In this document: in pieces, positions 16,898 to 25,357 of the stretch | Layout: every line of letters starts with the position of its first letter | Position numbering within the stretch: the stretch's first letter is position 1 | DNA from: Thermococcus sp. Bubb.Bath | GTDB taxonomy: Archaea > Methanobacteriota_B > Thermococci > Thermococcales > Thermococcaceae | Direction of reading: 5' to 3' | Assembly: GCF_012027595.1 (NCBI RefSeq) | Contig: NZ_SNUR01000001.1 | Span: 1-64,000 of the forward strand | Length of the DNA: 64,000 nucleotides | The notes under the pieces: model-generated | What the model was told of the DNA's origin: nothing | Seen by the model: only the letters and a program-made list of their open reading frames with translations | Databases searched by the model: none | Program-made: the position numbers and the translations under genes

Positions 16898-17427
16898 CCG
16901 AAGATCACCTTCAGGAATTTTTCAAAGGGTCTGGTTATCGCCTCAGAGGCGTGTTCGGCATGCTCATCCTCGCTCTTGGCCTGGAGAACCTCATCCGGAA
17001 CCCATATCCAGTGGATGAAGTAGTCGTCGCCATCGACGTCGAGGGTTATGGTTCCTGGAGTGAGTGTTATTGAGTTCGCCAGTCCGAGCTTCCCCGGGTT
17101 TGTCTTCAGGATCGTCTTGCAGTGTACTATCCCCGGCCTTATCGGCCTGGCCGGGTGGAGAACCCTGTATGCGACGTCGAGGTTGGCCACTATCATAGCC
17201 CACAGGAAATAGGGGATGTAGGCTATGGCGTAGGCCACCCTCTTTGGATGGAGGTTCGCAAGTCCGCGCGTTGTGAACACTGGGTATGTCAAAGCTCCGA
17301 CTGTTAGGGCCAGTATAAAGCCGAATTCGAGCTCCTGCGTGTCCAGGCTTGCCGTCAGTGGTATCCAGACTAAGAACAGCACGATAACAGTGTACAGGTA
17401 TCTGCTAAGTTTACCTGCTTCTTCCAT
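16894..17427 (-). CDS. mbsA: Mbs/Mbx complex MrpE-like subunit A (first gene of operon)
   Basis: MrpE/MnhE family membrane protein of about 177 residues. Two N-terminal hairpins are followed by a soluble domain with the typical KTNPGKLGLANSITLTPGT motif (about 107-125), then a C-terminal acidic/histidine-rich linker and amphipathic helix. Three possible starts (TTG 17433, ATG 17430, ATG 17427) lie in a row; 17427 has the best spacing from GGGGGGT. It opens a 9.8-kb operon in which nearly every junction overlaps. Confidence 0.9.
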   Translation of the reverse strand: MEEAGKLSRYLYTVIVLFLVWIPLTASLDTQELEFGFILALTVGALTYPVFTTRGLANLHPKRVAYAIAYIPYFLWAMIVANLDVAYRVLHPARPIRPGIVHCKTILKTNPGKLGLANSITLTPGTITLDVDGDDYFIHWIWVPDEVLQAKSEDEHAEHASEAITRPFEKFLKVIFG

Positions 17428-17487
17428 CATCAACCCCCCAGCGCAAGCTGCTGTGAATTAAACAGTTTCTTGAAACTGCTACCTGAG

Positions 17488-17547
17488 GTTGTTAACGATG
17501 ACTTATAAACGTTATCTGTAAAGAACAAAGGTTTTGAACGTTTGGTT
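17488..17547 (-). promoter_or_regulatory. mbs operon promoter with SurR-like sites
   Basis: On the minus strand a TATA box GTTTATAAGT (17501-17510) lies about 75 bp upstream of mbsA. SurR, the thermococcal redox-switch regulator of sulfur response, is known to bind GTTn3AAC, extended to GTTn3AACn5GTT. GTTTTGAAC followed five bases later by GTT fits the extended form at 17531-17547, just upstream of the TATA box. GTTGTTAAC at 17488-17496 fits the core form between the TATA box and the expected transcription start. A perfect-armed repeat CAGTTTC-TT-GAAACTG sits at 17463-17478. The pattern fits SurR control, repressive at the downstream site. Confidence 0.7.
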
Positions 17548-17705
17548 AAAATGGTGGCACCGTATTTGTCCCCCAATGCTCCAATAGGTTCTTTAGAGCG
17601 CAAAACAGAATTGCACTGATTACCGGTGGTACTCAGGAACCTTGAACATCTAAAGAATCCCGATAGAAAACAAGGAACGGCAAAGAACAGTGAAGAAAAA
17701 AATTC

Positions 17706-18206
17706 TCAGTAGATTGAAATCCTCTTGACTCCCTCAAGCTTCGAAAGCTCGTTTATGAGTTCGCCGGGTATGCCCTTCTCCGTGATTATCGTCAGGGTTG
17801 CCTCCGGGTAGAGCTCTGGATCCTCAGCCACGACCTGGACGATGTTTATTCCCCTGTCGGCTATTTTCTGAGCTATCTTGGCCAGTATCCCAACTGCCCG
17901 CGGCTCGGGTTCTATCTCGATAACACCGTATCCCACGTGTCTCCCGACGTACTTCATGTGGACGGTCGGTTCAAGGTTCTTGTATATCTCCTTGAGCTCG
18001 GGTATCTTCAGTATCATCCCCACGGTCTCCTTCACGACGCGCCTGTCCACGTCGAGGGCCTTTGCTATCTTCGTGTAAGGAACCTCAATGTCCCCGGCCT
18101 TTATCTTCATGTCGTCCGAGACGCGGAGGCCATACTTGAGTAGCGTTTTGGCTATCAACTTCCTCACGGGGTACTCATCGAAGTAGTGCTCAATCTTTCC
18201 CCACAT
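17706..18206 (-). CDS. ACT-domain regulator of amino acid metabolism
   Basis: Cytosolic protein of 166 residues. The N-terminal half resembles a small HTH (KIAKALDVDRRVVKETVGMI, residues 45-65) and the C-terminal half is an ACT domain (VGILAKIAQKIADRGINIVQVV, 95-166), the ligand-binding unit common in amino acid metabolism. This is the COG2150-type archaeal protein of unknown detailed role. ATG 18206 follows GGTGATAGAA; the upstream in-frame codon at 18215 has no such site. It is a single gene; about 270 bp separate it from the mbs start. Confidence 0.82.
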   Translation of the reverse strand: MWGKIEHYFDEYPVRKLIAKTLLKYGLRVSDDMKIKAGDIEVPYTKIAKALDVDRRVVKETVGMILKIPELKEIYKNLEPTVHMKYVGRHVGYGVIEIEPEPRAVGILAKIAQKIADRGINIVQVVAEDPELYPEATLTIITEKGIPGELINELSKLEGVKRISIY

Positions 18207-18407
18207 TTCTATCACCCAATCTAGTTCATCACTAGCCTTTTTGCATCACTAATATTAAAATGTTTCCATGTCCGCATGTGGCGAAAAAGTCTAGGGTTTG
18301 GAGGCAGGGGTTCAGGATGTACTAAGGGTGAGTGGGGTTTTAAAAACTCGACGGTCAAAATTGCAGGCGGATGGGAGTGGAAAATACAAAAATTGGAAAA
18401 AGAGACC

Positions 18408-19814
18408 TCACTTTCTTCTCCTGATGAAGAGCAGGGGTAGAATGGCCAGTCCAACTATGAAAGCCGGTCCGCAGATGCTGCTTCCTCCAGAGGATAGAGT
18501 GTACCTGAACTCCAGCTTGGTTGGGATTTCCTTCATCATATTCTTGTAATCGTTAGTGTACATGCCGTAACGAAGGAAAACCCTGCTGTGGATGATGATT
18601 TCATGGTCGCTGAGCTTCTCCACCTTCATAATGACGCTGCTCCCGTTGACGGTCACGTTTATGTCATTTGGTATCTCCGTGAACTTTGCTCCGTTGGGAA
18701 GGGTTATGTGCGTGGTTACCTCCTGGTCCACCTCTGCGCTGAGCCTGTGGAGTGATGGAATGTTGCCGAGGCCTAGTGTTGGGTCATACTCGTAGGTGTA
18801 CGTTCCGTTGCTGGACTTGGTATAGTTGGTCAGCACCCAGTGGAATTTAACGATCAGCGGCCCCTTTGACTGCAGGTTCCCGAAGCTTATGTTCCATCCT
18901 TTTATCCCGATTCCCTGGGATTGGAACGCCTTGGCGTAGCTCCGATAGAGGTTTTGAATAGCGGCCTGCTCCCCCTGGTACGAGAGCTGGAACTTGAGAT
19001 AGTTGATGTAATCCTGGGGTTCTAGGTATTCGTCAACCGTGTCCATAACAGTCTCTTCCTTGCCGACGGTGATGTTGTTGGTTATCCTGAGTTTGTAGAC
19101 TGTGTAGTTCCCCTCGCTGCCCTTGTGTCCTGAGTACTGAATCACAAAGGCCCTGGGATTGGCGTAAAGCTTGTTTATTTCGTCCATCGTCACTCCCTTG
19201 GCCAGGTATATGTGGGACTCCAGGAATATTTTGTTCCCCGTACGGTTGGCCTCTATCTTAACGTAGCTGTTCCCTGCGGTTACGCTGTAGTTCTGCGGGA
19301 TGGTGATTACGTTGGCGTCTGTGGGGAGGGAGATGACGTAGACGTTGTCGAGGTCAAGGGTCTGGTTGAGCTTGGTGGGGTTTATCTGAGAAAGCTCGGC
19401 CGTCCTTAAAAGGTCAAGGTCTATCTCCCACACCTTTCCGTACGTGTAGTACTTTGCCACCCCAAGGGCTTTTCCCCTCACGATTATCTTGAGGGGGCCG
19501 GTCGAGTTGTAGCCTTCGAACTCAACGCTTCCGTTTTCTAGGTTTATCCCCTTCTGGGCAAGCTTCTGTACTTCCTGCTTGAGGTAGAGCTGACTTGCGT
19601 TCTCAACACCCTGCTTTAGTATGCTTTCTTTGGTCTGGTTGAGCATGTTCCCGGGCCCGTAAAGGGTCGTTATTATGGTCATGTTCGCTGAACCGTCCCA
19701 GCTTATCTCATAGTGGGTCTCTACCCTCTCGGAATAGGCGTCTCCAGCGAGAACGGGACCTCCGAGAAGACCAACTCCAAAAAGGAACACTATAAAGACT
19801 GCAATTTTCTTCAT
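18408..19814 (-). CDS. secreted CGP-CTERM surface protein
   Basis: Exported protein of 468 residues. It has a clear signal peptide (KKIAVFIVFLFGVGLLGGPVLA, residues 2-23), a large beta-rich extracellular region with many Asn-x-Ser/Thr sites, and a C-terminal CGP-CTERM tail: ICGP, a hydrophobic stretch, then RRRK. CGP-CTERM is a sorting signal limited to Thermococcales in which the cysteine is the presumed lipid attachment site after processing. No catalytic motif is seen. The start at 19814 has GGAGGTTGA upstream; TATA-like TTAAATA lies near 19862. Function unknown; likely cell surface. Confidence 0.82.
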   Translation of the reverse strand: MKKIAVFIVFLFGVGLLGGPVLAGDAYSERVETHYEISWDGSANMTIITTLYGPGNMLNQTKESILKQGVENASQLYLKQEVQKLAQKGINLENGSVEFEGYNSTGPLKIIVRGKALGVAKYYTYGKVWEIDLDLLRTAELSQINPTKLNQTLDLDNVYVISLPTDANVITIPQNYSVTAGNSYVKIEANRTGNKIFLESHIYLAKGVTMDEINKLYANPRAFVIQYSGHKGSEGNYTVYKLRITNNITVGKEETVMDTVDEYLEPQDYINYLKFQLSYQGEQAAIQNLYRSYAKAFQSQGIGIKGWNISFGNLQSKGPLIVKFHWVLTNYTKSSNGTYTYEYDPTLGLGNIPSLHRLSAEVDQEVTTHITLPNGAKFTEIPNDINVTVNGSSVIMKVEKLSDHEIIIHSRVFLRYGMYTNDYKNMMKEIPTKLEFRYTLSSGGSSICGPAFIVGLAILPLLFIRRRK

Positions 19815-19954
19815 CCAATCAACCTCCAGTTAACCAACTGCCACATTAAACTCGCGGGGGTATTTAATGTTATCCATTGTCCCCAATAAATTTTCAGCTG
19901 GTTGTCGTGTTATCCGGCGTTGGGTAGGATACAAAATACTCTGGAGGTGTCTAA

Positions 19955-20029
19955 ATGCCCTCACTCGTCGTTAGAAGCCTTAAAATGTTCGATTCTGTAC
20001 CGAAAGACATTTATAGTTTTATAGATTAA
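19955..20029 (+). CDS. possible 24-residue micro-ORF upstream of cstA
   Basis: A 24-codon ORF (MPSLVVRSLKMFDSVPKDI...) starts 8 nt after a full GGAGGTG and ends 30 bp before the cstA start. The block CTGGAGGTGT plus start codon is repeated almost unchanged in front of cstA itself. The cstA TATA (TTTATAGTTTTATAG, about 20010-20024) overlaps the ORF's 3' end, so it may be a separate transcript, a leader peptide, or chance. There is no homology I recognise. Confidence 0.3.
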   Translation: MPSLVVRSLKMFDSVPKDIYSFID

Positions 20030-20059
20030 CTTGTACGAGTTTGTCTGGAGGTGTACAAT

Positions 20060-21801
20060 ATGGCAGCCTACTCGGCAGTTATAGTAATAATAGCGGCCTT
20101 GTTGTATCTGTTTTTCTACTTCACATACGGCAAGGCCGTCCAGAACAAGATTGTTAAAGTAAACCCCAACAGACCAACACCAGCCCACAAGTTTTACGAC
20201 GGCGTTGACTACGTTCCAGCACACCCACTCGTCCTCTACGGGCACCATTCGCGTCAATAGCAGGTGCAGGCCCAATAGTGGGTCCGGCCCTCGCAATGGC
20301 ATGGGGCTGGCTGCCAGGACTGCTATGGGTGTGGTTCGGAAACGCCTTCATCGGTGCAATACACGACTACCTCTCCCTCATGTCGTCAGTTCGCTACGAT
20401 GGTAAGTCGGTCCAGTGGATAGCAGGAAAACTGATGAGCAAGAGAACCGGGGCCGCCTTTGAGGTGTACATATGGTTTGCACTGGTTCTCGTTATAGCAG
20501 CCTTTACGGCGGTTATAGCGGGGATATTCCAGAAGGTTCCACAGGCGGCATCGGCGGCACTGTTCTTCATGGCCTTTGGTATATTACTGGGGATACTCAT
20601 GTACAAGGTCCGCATAGACTTCAGGTTATCCACTGCCCTTGCAATAATATTCATGCTCCTCTCAGTGTGGTTAGGGTTTGAATTCCCGGTCACCTTCAGC
20701 TTCCATGAATGGGCGATATTCCTGTTGGTTTACATCATAATAGCGTCCTCGATACCCGTGTGGATACTCCTGCAACCCAGGGATTACCTGAACGCTTACC
20801 TCCTCTGGCTTGGATTAATAGCCGGTATAATAGCGTTCATAGCAATAGGCGGGAGCGGGAGGTTCACGGCACCGGCCTTCACAACGTGGAGCGCCAACGT
20901 GATAGGCGGAAAGGCCTCACCGTTCTGGCCCACCATTCCCCTGGTGATAGCCTGTGGATCCCTCAGTGGCTTCCATTCAATCGTCAGCTCGGGAACCTCA
21001 AGCAAACAGCTTGACAACGAGATACACGGCCTCATGATCGGATGGGGCGGTATGTTCACCGAGGGATTCCTATCCACGATAGTCATAGCCGCTATATCAG
21101 TCTACGGGTTCCAGGTGTTCGCCGATGCTGGGGTCCACATAACGAGTGCAACATGGGGAAGCACGTACGCTCATCTGGTGGCCAGTAAGGTGGGAAAGGT
21201 AACAATATTCGCTAAGAGCTACGGTTATGCCCTGAACAACGCGCTCGGCATAAACACCACGGTAGGGACGACCTTTGCAAGCCTCTGGGTTGCAGCTTTT
21301 GCCCTCACGACCCTGGATACTGCCACGAGGCTCGGGAGGTACGCATGGCAGGAGATATTCGGAATGTTCACGGATACCAGCAAGGGCTTCTTCAAGGTAT
21401 TAACCAACAAGTGGATTGCCTCAACAATCTTAGCGGTCTTCGGTGTTGCACTCGCTTGGAGTAACGAGTGGCTTATCCTCTGGCCATCCTTCAGCGGCAT
21501 GAATCAGATGCTGGCGTCAATAGCACTAATGACGGTGGCCCTGTGGGTCAGTAAGGTTCAGAGGGCAGGAAAATGGAAGTGGGCAGTGGTTGTGCCCGCA
21601 CTGTTCCTCTGGATAACTGTCACCCTGGCATTAATATGGTTCCTGATAACGGTAGTGCCAGGGATACCCAGTGCACTGACTAGGTACTCTGTAGGGTTCA
21701 TAACCCTTGTAGGGCTCGCCCTCAATTTCATGCTGGCCTGGGAGTTCTGGCTGGCATGGAAGAAGCCAGAGGAAGAGTACACCACCCCCACGGCAGCGTG
21801 A
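20060..21801 (+). pseudogene. cstA: CstA family carbon starvation transporter, one frameshift in this sequence
   Basis: Polytopic transporter of the CstA family (peptide or pyruvate uptake in bacteria). Residues 1-63 are read from ATG 20060 in frame 2 (TPAHKFYDGVDYVPAHPLVLYGHH, split here as known family motif), then the frame is lost at CACCATTCGCG (about 20248-20250). Adding one T gives HHFASIAGAGPIVGPALA, the invariant CstA motif, and the rest continues open to 21801. The restored protein would have 580 residues and about 16 helices. The rest is intact, so sequencing error or very recent mutation is likely. GGAGGTG precedes the start. First gene of a four-gene operon. Confidence 0.9.
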
Positions 21802-21846
21802 TTGTCTTTAACTTTTTCCACTTTTTGTTTGCTGGAGGTGTTGGAA

Positions 21847-22131
21847 TTGTCCAAGGCAGAGAAGATCAAAAAATTTAGAGATTTCTTCCAGGGAATGATG
21901 GAATCTTTTAAGGACCAGTCAACCGGTTATATAGAGTTCGAGACGAGAGAGCTTGAAAACGTTTTTGCCCTTCTGATAATGGGTTCCTTTGTTGGAATAC
22001 CCTCCCCGCCGACCACCCTGGTCATAAGACTCATGCCCCACATGGTAAGGGAGGTGTACGTTATGCAGATGCGGGCCGCAAATATGGACGATATATTCGG
22101 TGAGATAACCAGCATGTTTGATATAGATTGA
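21847..22131 (+). CDS. small protein between CstA and ArsA-like ATPase, unknown
   Basis: Protein of 94 residues with no family I recognise. It starts at TTG 21847, six bases after GGAGGTG, 45 bp downstream of cstA. Residues 1-35 are charged and helical, 36-60 are hydrophobic with a Pro-rich turn (GIPSPPTTLVI), and the end is acidic. It may be a peripheral membrane or adaptor protein. The next start is 23 bp downstream. The steady spacing and strong ribosome sites show that it belongs to the cstA operon. Confidence 0.65.
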   Translation: MSKAEKIKKFRDFFQGMMESFKDQSTGYIEFETRELENVFALLIMGSFVGIPSPPTTLVIRLMPHMVREVYVMQMRAANMDDIFGEITSMFDID

Positions 22132-22154
22132 TAAGCGGGTGTGGAGGTGGTAAC

Positions 22155-23174
22155 ATGGATCATGACGACAAACAGGAGGTAAGGGAGTTTCTGATACCCA
22201 AGAAAAAGTTCCGGGTCATCTTTTTCATCGGAAAGGGAGGCGTTGGAAAAACAACAAGCTCAGCCGCGACCGCTTTGGCCCTCGCTAAGATGGGTTATAA
22301 AACCCTAATCGTCTCCATAGATCCGGCCCACAACCTGGGCGATGTCTTCATGAAAGAGCTGAGCGACAAGCCGAGGGAGATAGGCGAGAACCTCTACGCA
22401 AGTGAGCTTGACATGAAAAAACTGATAACCTCCTACCTGAAAAGGCTTGAGGAGAGCATGAAGCACATGTACCGTTACCTCACCGTCATAAACCTGGAAA
22501 AGTATTTTGAGGTTCTAAGTTTCTCCCCGGGAATCGAGGAGTACGCGACGCTTGAAGCGATAAGAGAGATACTGAACAGCGGTAAGGACTGGGACGTCAT
22601 AGTTTTTGACACCCCTCCCACGGGCCTCACGTTAAGGGTCCTCGCGCTCCCCAGCATATCACTCATCTGGACTGATAAACTGATAGAACTAAGGAGGAAG
22701 ATCCTTGAGAGAAGACGTGCCATCTCAAACATAAAAGGGAAACAGGAGTTTAAGATAGAGGGAAAGACCTTTGTACTGCCAACAGGGGAGGAAGAAGACG
22801 AGGTGATGAGGGAGCTTAAGGCTTACAGGAAGGAGGTGGAGTCTGTAAACACCATGATAACGGACCCAGATGTAACATCAGTAGTTGGAGTGATGAACCC
22901 TGAGATGCTCCCGCTGTACGAGACGGAGAGGGCATACGAGAGCCTTAGGAAGTTTAATGTACCATTCAACATGATAGTCATGAACAAGGTGATGGAACTG
23001 CAACCGGAGATACCGGAACTTAAGGTTAAGATAGACTCCCAGAAAAAGGTTCTGGAGGAGGTTGACGAGAAATTTAAGAACGTTGAAGTCGTGAAGATAC
23101 CATTCCTGCCAAGGGAACCCCGGGGATTCAATGAGCTTGAGGTAATCGGGAAATACGTGGTGGGGATGACTTAA
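22155..23174 (+). CDS. ArsA/Get3-family ATPase without cysteines
   Basis: SIMIBI-class P-loop ATPase of 339 residues. The deviant Walker A is GKGGVGKTTSS (about 26-36), switch I is DPAHNLGD, and switch II is DTPPTGLTLR. Family members energise arsenite pumps (ArsA) or insert tail-anchored proteins (Get3). This one has no cysteine at all, so it lacks both the arsenite-binding cysteines and the Get3 CxxC zinc site. ATG 22155 follows GGAGGTGGTAAC. It lies between a small protein and a membrane-anchored protein, 2 bp from the latter, in an operon with cstA, which suggests it serves that transporter. The direct function is unproven. Confidence 0.85.
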   Translation: MDHDDKQEVREFLIPKKKFRVIFFIGKGGVGKTTSSAATALALAKMGYKTLIVSIDPAHNLGDVFMKELSDKPREIGENLYASELDMKKLITSYLKRLEESMKHMYRYLTVINLEKYFEVLSFSPGIEEYATLEAIREILNSGKDWDVIVFDTPPTGLTLRVLALPSISLIWTDKLIELRRKILERRRAISNIKGKQEFKIEGKTFVLPTGEEEDEVMRELKAYRKEVESVNTMITDPDVTSVVGVMNPEMLPLYETERAYESLRKFNVPFNMIVMNKVMELQPEIPELKVKIDSQKKVLEEVDEKFKNVEVVKIPFLPREPRGFNELEVIGKYVVGMT

Positions 23175-23176
23175 GT

Positions 23177-23830
23177 ATGAACACAGGGCTCCTCTTCACA
23201 GTCATCCTGGTACTGGCGGGTATTGCTTCCCTTCAGTTCTACAGGGGAAGAAAGCTAAACCTGATGCTTATGGAGCACTACATAAAGGTGATAAAAGGCA
23301 TCGTTAAGCCCGAGGACGAGAACTACGTATGGCTGGGAGGGTACATAGGTTTCAGAGCTGACTACAAGGTGAACAGAGAAAACATCAAAAAGTTCGAATT
23401 TACCCTCACGCTTCTCCCGAGACAGAGCCTTCTCTACTTTCCGATATCCATTGTGACCAGCAGGCACGACAAGCTTTACGTGGTAATTCGACCATTCAAC
23501 AACATAAAGCGTGAGGCCCACCTCATCCAGAAGGGTTACTACAGGCTAAGGCCTGACATCGAGAACGAGGACTTTCTCCAAAAGGAGGATGTTGAGATAG
23601 CAGGCAAGACCTACGAGGCGCTCTTCGAGAAAAGACGCGATGTGGAAAAGCTCAAATCGCTCATTGAGGGCATGCCAGAACCCCACAACATAAAGCACGT
23701 TGCTTTAACACCCAAGACCAACGTGTTCTACGTCCAGATGAAACCTGAGCCCGATACAATCGAAGAGAACGTGAAGAAGCTCGTTGAATTCACTAACGGG
23801 GAGATAAAGGAGAGCCCGTTCTCTTCTTGA
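23177..23830 (+). CDS. single-pass membrane protein of the CstA-ATPase operon, unknown
   Basis: Protein of 217 residues: one N-terminal helix (GLLFTVILVLAGIASLQFY, residues 4-22), a basic RGRKLN stop, then a soluble alpha/beta domain of about 190 residues facing the cytosol. No known domain is recognised. It starts 2 bp after the ATPase stop and is the last gene of the cstA operon. A role as membrane anchor or partner for the ATPase is inference from position. Confidence 0.7.
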   Translation: MNTGLLFTVILVLAGIASLQFYRGRKLNLMLMEHYIKVIKGIVKPEDENYVWLGGYIGFRADYKVNRENIKKFEFTLTLLPRQSLLYFPISIVTSRHDKLYVVIRPFNNIKREAHLIQKGYYRLRPDIENEDFLQKEDVEIAGKTYEALFEKRRDVEKLKSLIEGMPEPHNIKHVALTPKTNVFYVQMKPEPDTIEENVKKLVEFTNGEIKESPFSS

Positions 23831-23861
23831 ATTTCCCTTTTCAAGCGCAACCTATTTATTT

Positions 23862-23877
23862 GGTTGAACCATAGGTT
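23862..23877 (+). promoter_or_regulatory. overlapping inverted repeats before vapBC
   Basis: GGTTGAACC (23862-23870) and AACCATAGGTT (23867-23877) are two overlapping palindromes just after a TATA-like CTATTTATT (23851-23859) and 17 bp before the antitoxin start. AbrB-type antitoxins commonly repress their own operon at such repeats. Confidence 0.45.
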
Positions 23878-23893
23878 ATACATGGTGATATCT

Positions 23894-24169
23894 GTGGTTA
23901 GTATCCGTCTGAAGGTAGGCCCGAAGGGCCAGATAGTTATCCCCAAGGTTTTCAGGGAGGCCTATGGAATAAGGGAAGGTGGAGAGGTCATAGTGGAGCC
24001 CACGGACAACGGGCTAATAATAATGCCCCAGAAAAGCAAGGAAGACCTGATAAGAGAGCTCCTGGAATGGAAGCGCAAAAGAGCAAAGGGAAAGCCCGCC
24101 AAACTTGGGGAGCTTAAGGGGATAAGCCTCGAAGACGAGTTCGATGAGGTCTGGGGGATAGAGGAATGA
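23894..24169 (+). CDS. vapB: AbrB/SpoVT-type antitoxin, VapB-like
   Basis: Antitoxin of 91 residues with an N-terminal swapped-hairpin DNA-binding domain (VGPKGQIVIPKVFREAYGI, near residues 8-26) and a charged C-terminal region that would wrap the toxin. GTG 23894 is chosen because GGTGA sits five bases upstream; an ATG at 23864 lacks a site. The stop overlaps the toxin start (ATGA), the usual toxin-antitoxin coupling. Confidence 0.85.
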   Translation: MVSIRLKVGPKGQIVIPKVFREAYGIREGGEVIVEPTDNGLIIMPQKSKEDLIRELLEWKRKRAKGKPAKLGELKGISLEDEFDEVWGIEE

Positions 24170-24570
24170 AGCTCTTCATAGATGCGAACTTGATGATATA
24201 TATGCTAACAAAAACTCCGGATGAAGCAGAAAGGCTCGTGGAGTTCTATGCGGATCTCGTTTATAACCATGCTCTCTACACCAACCCCTTAGTACTCGAC
24301 GAAACAATTCACGTATCGAGAAAGAGGTATAAAGTCCCATATAAAACCTCCCTTCAGTTCATAGACGAAAAAGTCATTCCATACGTTAAAATTCTCCCGC
24401 TGACGATTCTTGATTACCTCACGGCCAAAGAAATAATCCTCAAATACAACCTCCGTCCCTCGGACGCCCTTCACGTGGCCACGATCCAAAACAACGGCCT
24501 TCAGGCGATCGTGAGTGAGGATGAGGACTTTGACAAACTCCCCATTAAGAGGCTCTGGCTGGAGGTTTGA
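24166..24570 (+). CDS. vapC: PIN-domain toxin, VapC-like
   Basis: PIN-domain ribonuclease of 134 residues. The acidic metal-binding residues are in place: D6 (FIDANLMIY), E46 (LDETIH), D99 (PSDALH) and an acidic cluster at 117-122 (SEDEDFD). Such toxins cut tRNA or rRNA and are held in check by the partner antitoxin, here the upstream gene overlapping by 4 bp. It ends 3 bp before a hydrolase gene that may be read through from the same transcript. Confidence 0.87.
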   Translation: MKLFIDANLMIYMLTKTPDEAERLVEFYADLVYNHALYTNPLVLDETIHVSRKRYKVPYKTSLQFIDEKVIPYVKILPLTILDYLTAKEIILKYNLRPSDALHVATIQNNGLQAIVSEDEDFDKLPIKRLWLEV

Positions 24571-24573
24571 GAC

Positions 24574-25356
24574 ATGGAAATCTACAATGCCAAATTTGGA
24601 ACCCCTGAGCGGGGTTGGGTCGTTCTCGTTCACGGTCTCGGGGAGCACAGTGGAAGGTATGAAAAGCTCATCTCGATGCTCAACGATGCCGGCTTTGCCG
24701 TCGACACCTTCGACTGGCCTGGACACGGGAAAAGCCCGGGAAAGAGGGGACACACCAGCGTCGAAGAGGCCATGGAAATAATTGATTCAATAATTGAAGA
24801 ATTGGGTGAAAAGCCCTTCCTCTTCGGCCACAGCCTCGGTGGCTTGACCGTTATCCGCTACGCCGAGACGAGGCCGGATGAGGTAAGAGGCGTCGTCGCT
24901 TCCTCCCCAGCACTCGCAAGAAGCCCAAAGACGCCAAGCTTCATGGTGGCGCTAGCGAAAGTTCTTGGAAAAATAGCCCCAGGTTTGACCCTTTCAAACG
25001 GCATAAAACCGGAACTCCTTTCAAGAAACCCAGACGCTGTGAAGCGCTACATCGAAGACCCCCTCGTCCACGACAGAATCTCCGGGAAGCTCGGCACGAG
25101 CATCTTCAGCAACATGGAGAGGGCACACAGGGAGGCAGAGAGAATTAAGGTGCCCGTTCTTCTGCTCGTCGGCACCGGCGACATCATAACGCCACCGGAA
25201 GGCTCAAGGAGGCTCTTCGAGGAGCTCACGGTGGAGGACAAAGAAATTAAGGAGTTCGAGGGGGCTTACCACGAGATATTCGAGGATCAGGAGTGGGGTG
25301 AAGAGTTCCACAGAACGATAGTGGGGTGGTTTGTGGAGCATTCTAAGAGGGCTTGA
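24574..25356 (+). CDS. alpha/beta hydrolase, monoglyceride lipase/lysophospholipase-like
   Basis: Serine hydrolase of 260 residues. The oxyanion HGLGEH motif lies at 20-25, the nucleophile is S87 in GHSLGG, the acid is the Asp in VGTGDIITPP, and the base is the His in GAYHEIFED. Overall this is the lysophospholipase / monoacylglycerol lipase group (COG2267). There is no signal peptide, so it is cytosolic. It follows vapC by 3 bp and is followed by a membrane protein gene 1 bp after its stop. The substrate is not known; a lipid or short ester is likely. Confidence 0.85.
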   Translation: MEIYNAKFGTPERGWVVLVHGLGEHSGRYEKLISMLNDAGFAVDTFDWPGHGKSPGKRGHTSVEEAMEIIDSIIEELGEKPFLFGHSLGGLTVIRYAETRPDEVRGVVASSPALARSPKTPSFMVALAKVLGKIAPGLTLSNGIKPELLSRNPDAVKRYIEDPLVHDRISGKLGTSIFSNMERAHREAERIKVPVLLLVGTGDIITPPEGSRRLFEELTVEDKEIKEFEGAYHEIFEDQEWGEEFHRTIVGWFVEHSKRA

Positions 25357-25357
25357 G

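Noticed and set aside
7616-17427. Could the operon be a hydrogen-evolving Mbh or an Mrp-formate hydrogenlyase?
   Set aside because: It has two antiporter genes (H and H'), M before J-K-L, and only one cysteine at each end of L. No formate dehydrogenase gene is present. This is the Mbx/Mbs pattern.
18206-18250. GTGATGA on the minus strand before the ACT gene as a C/D RNA
   Set aside because: There is no CTGA at 10-13 nt and the element overlaps the gene's own leader.
20244-20256. Programmed frameshift in cstA
   Set aside because: No slippery heptamer, pseudoknot or upstream signal can be seen; a single missing base explains it.
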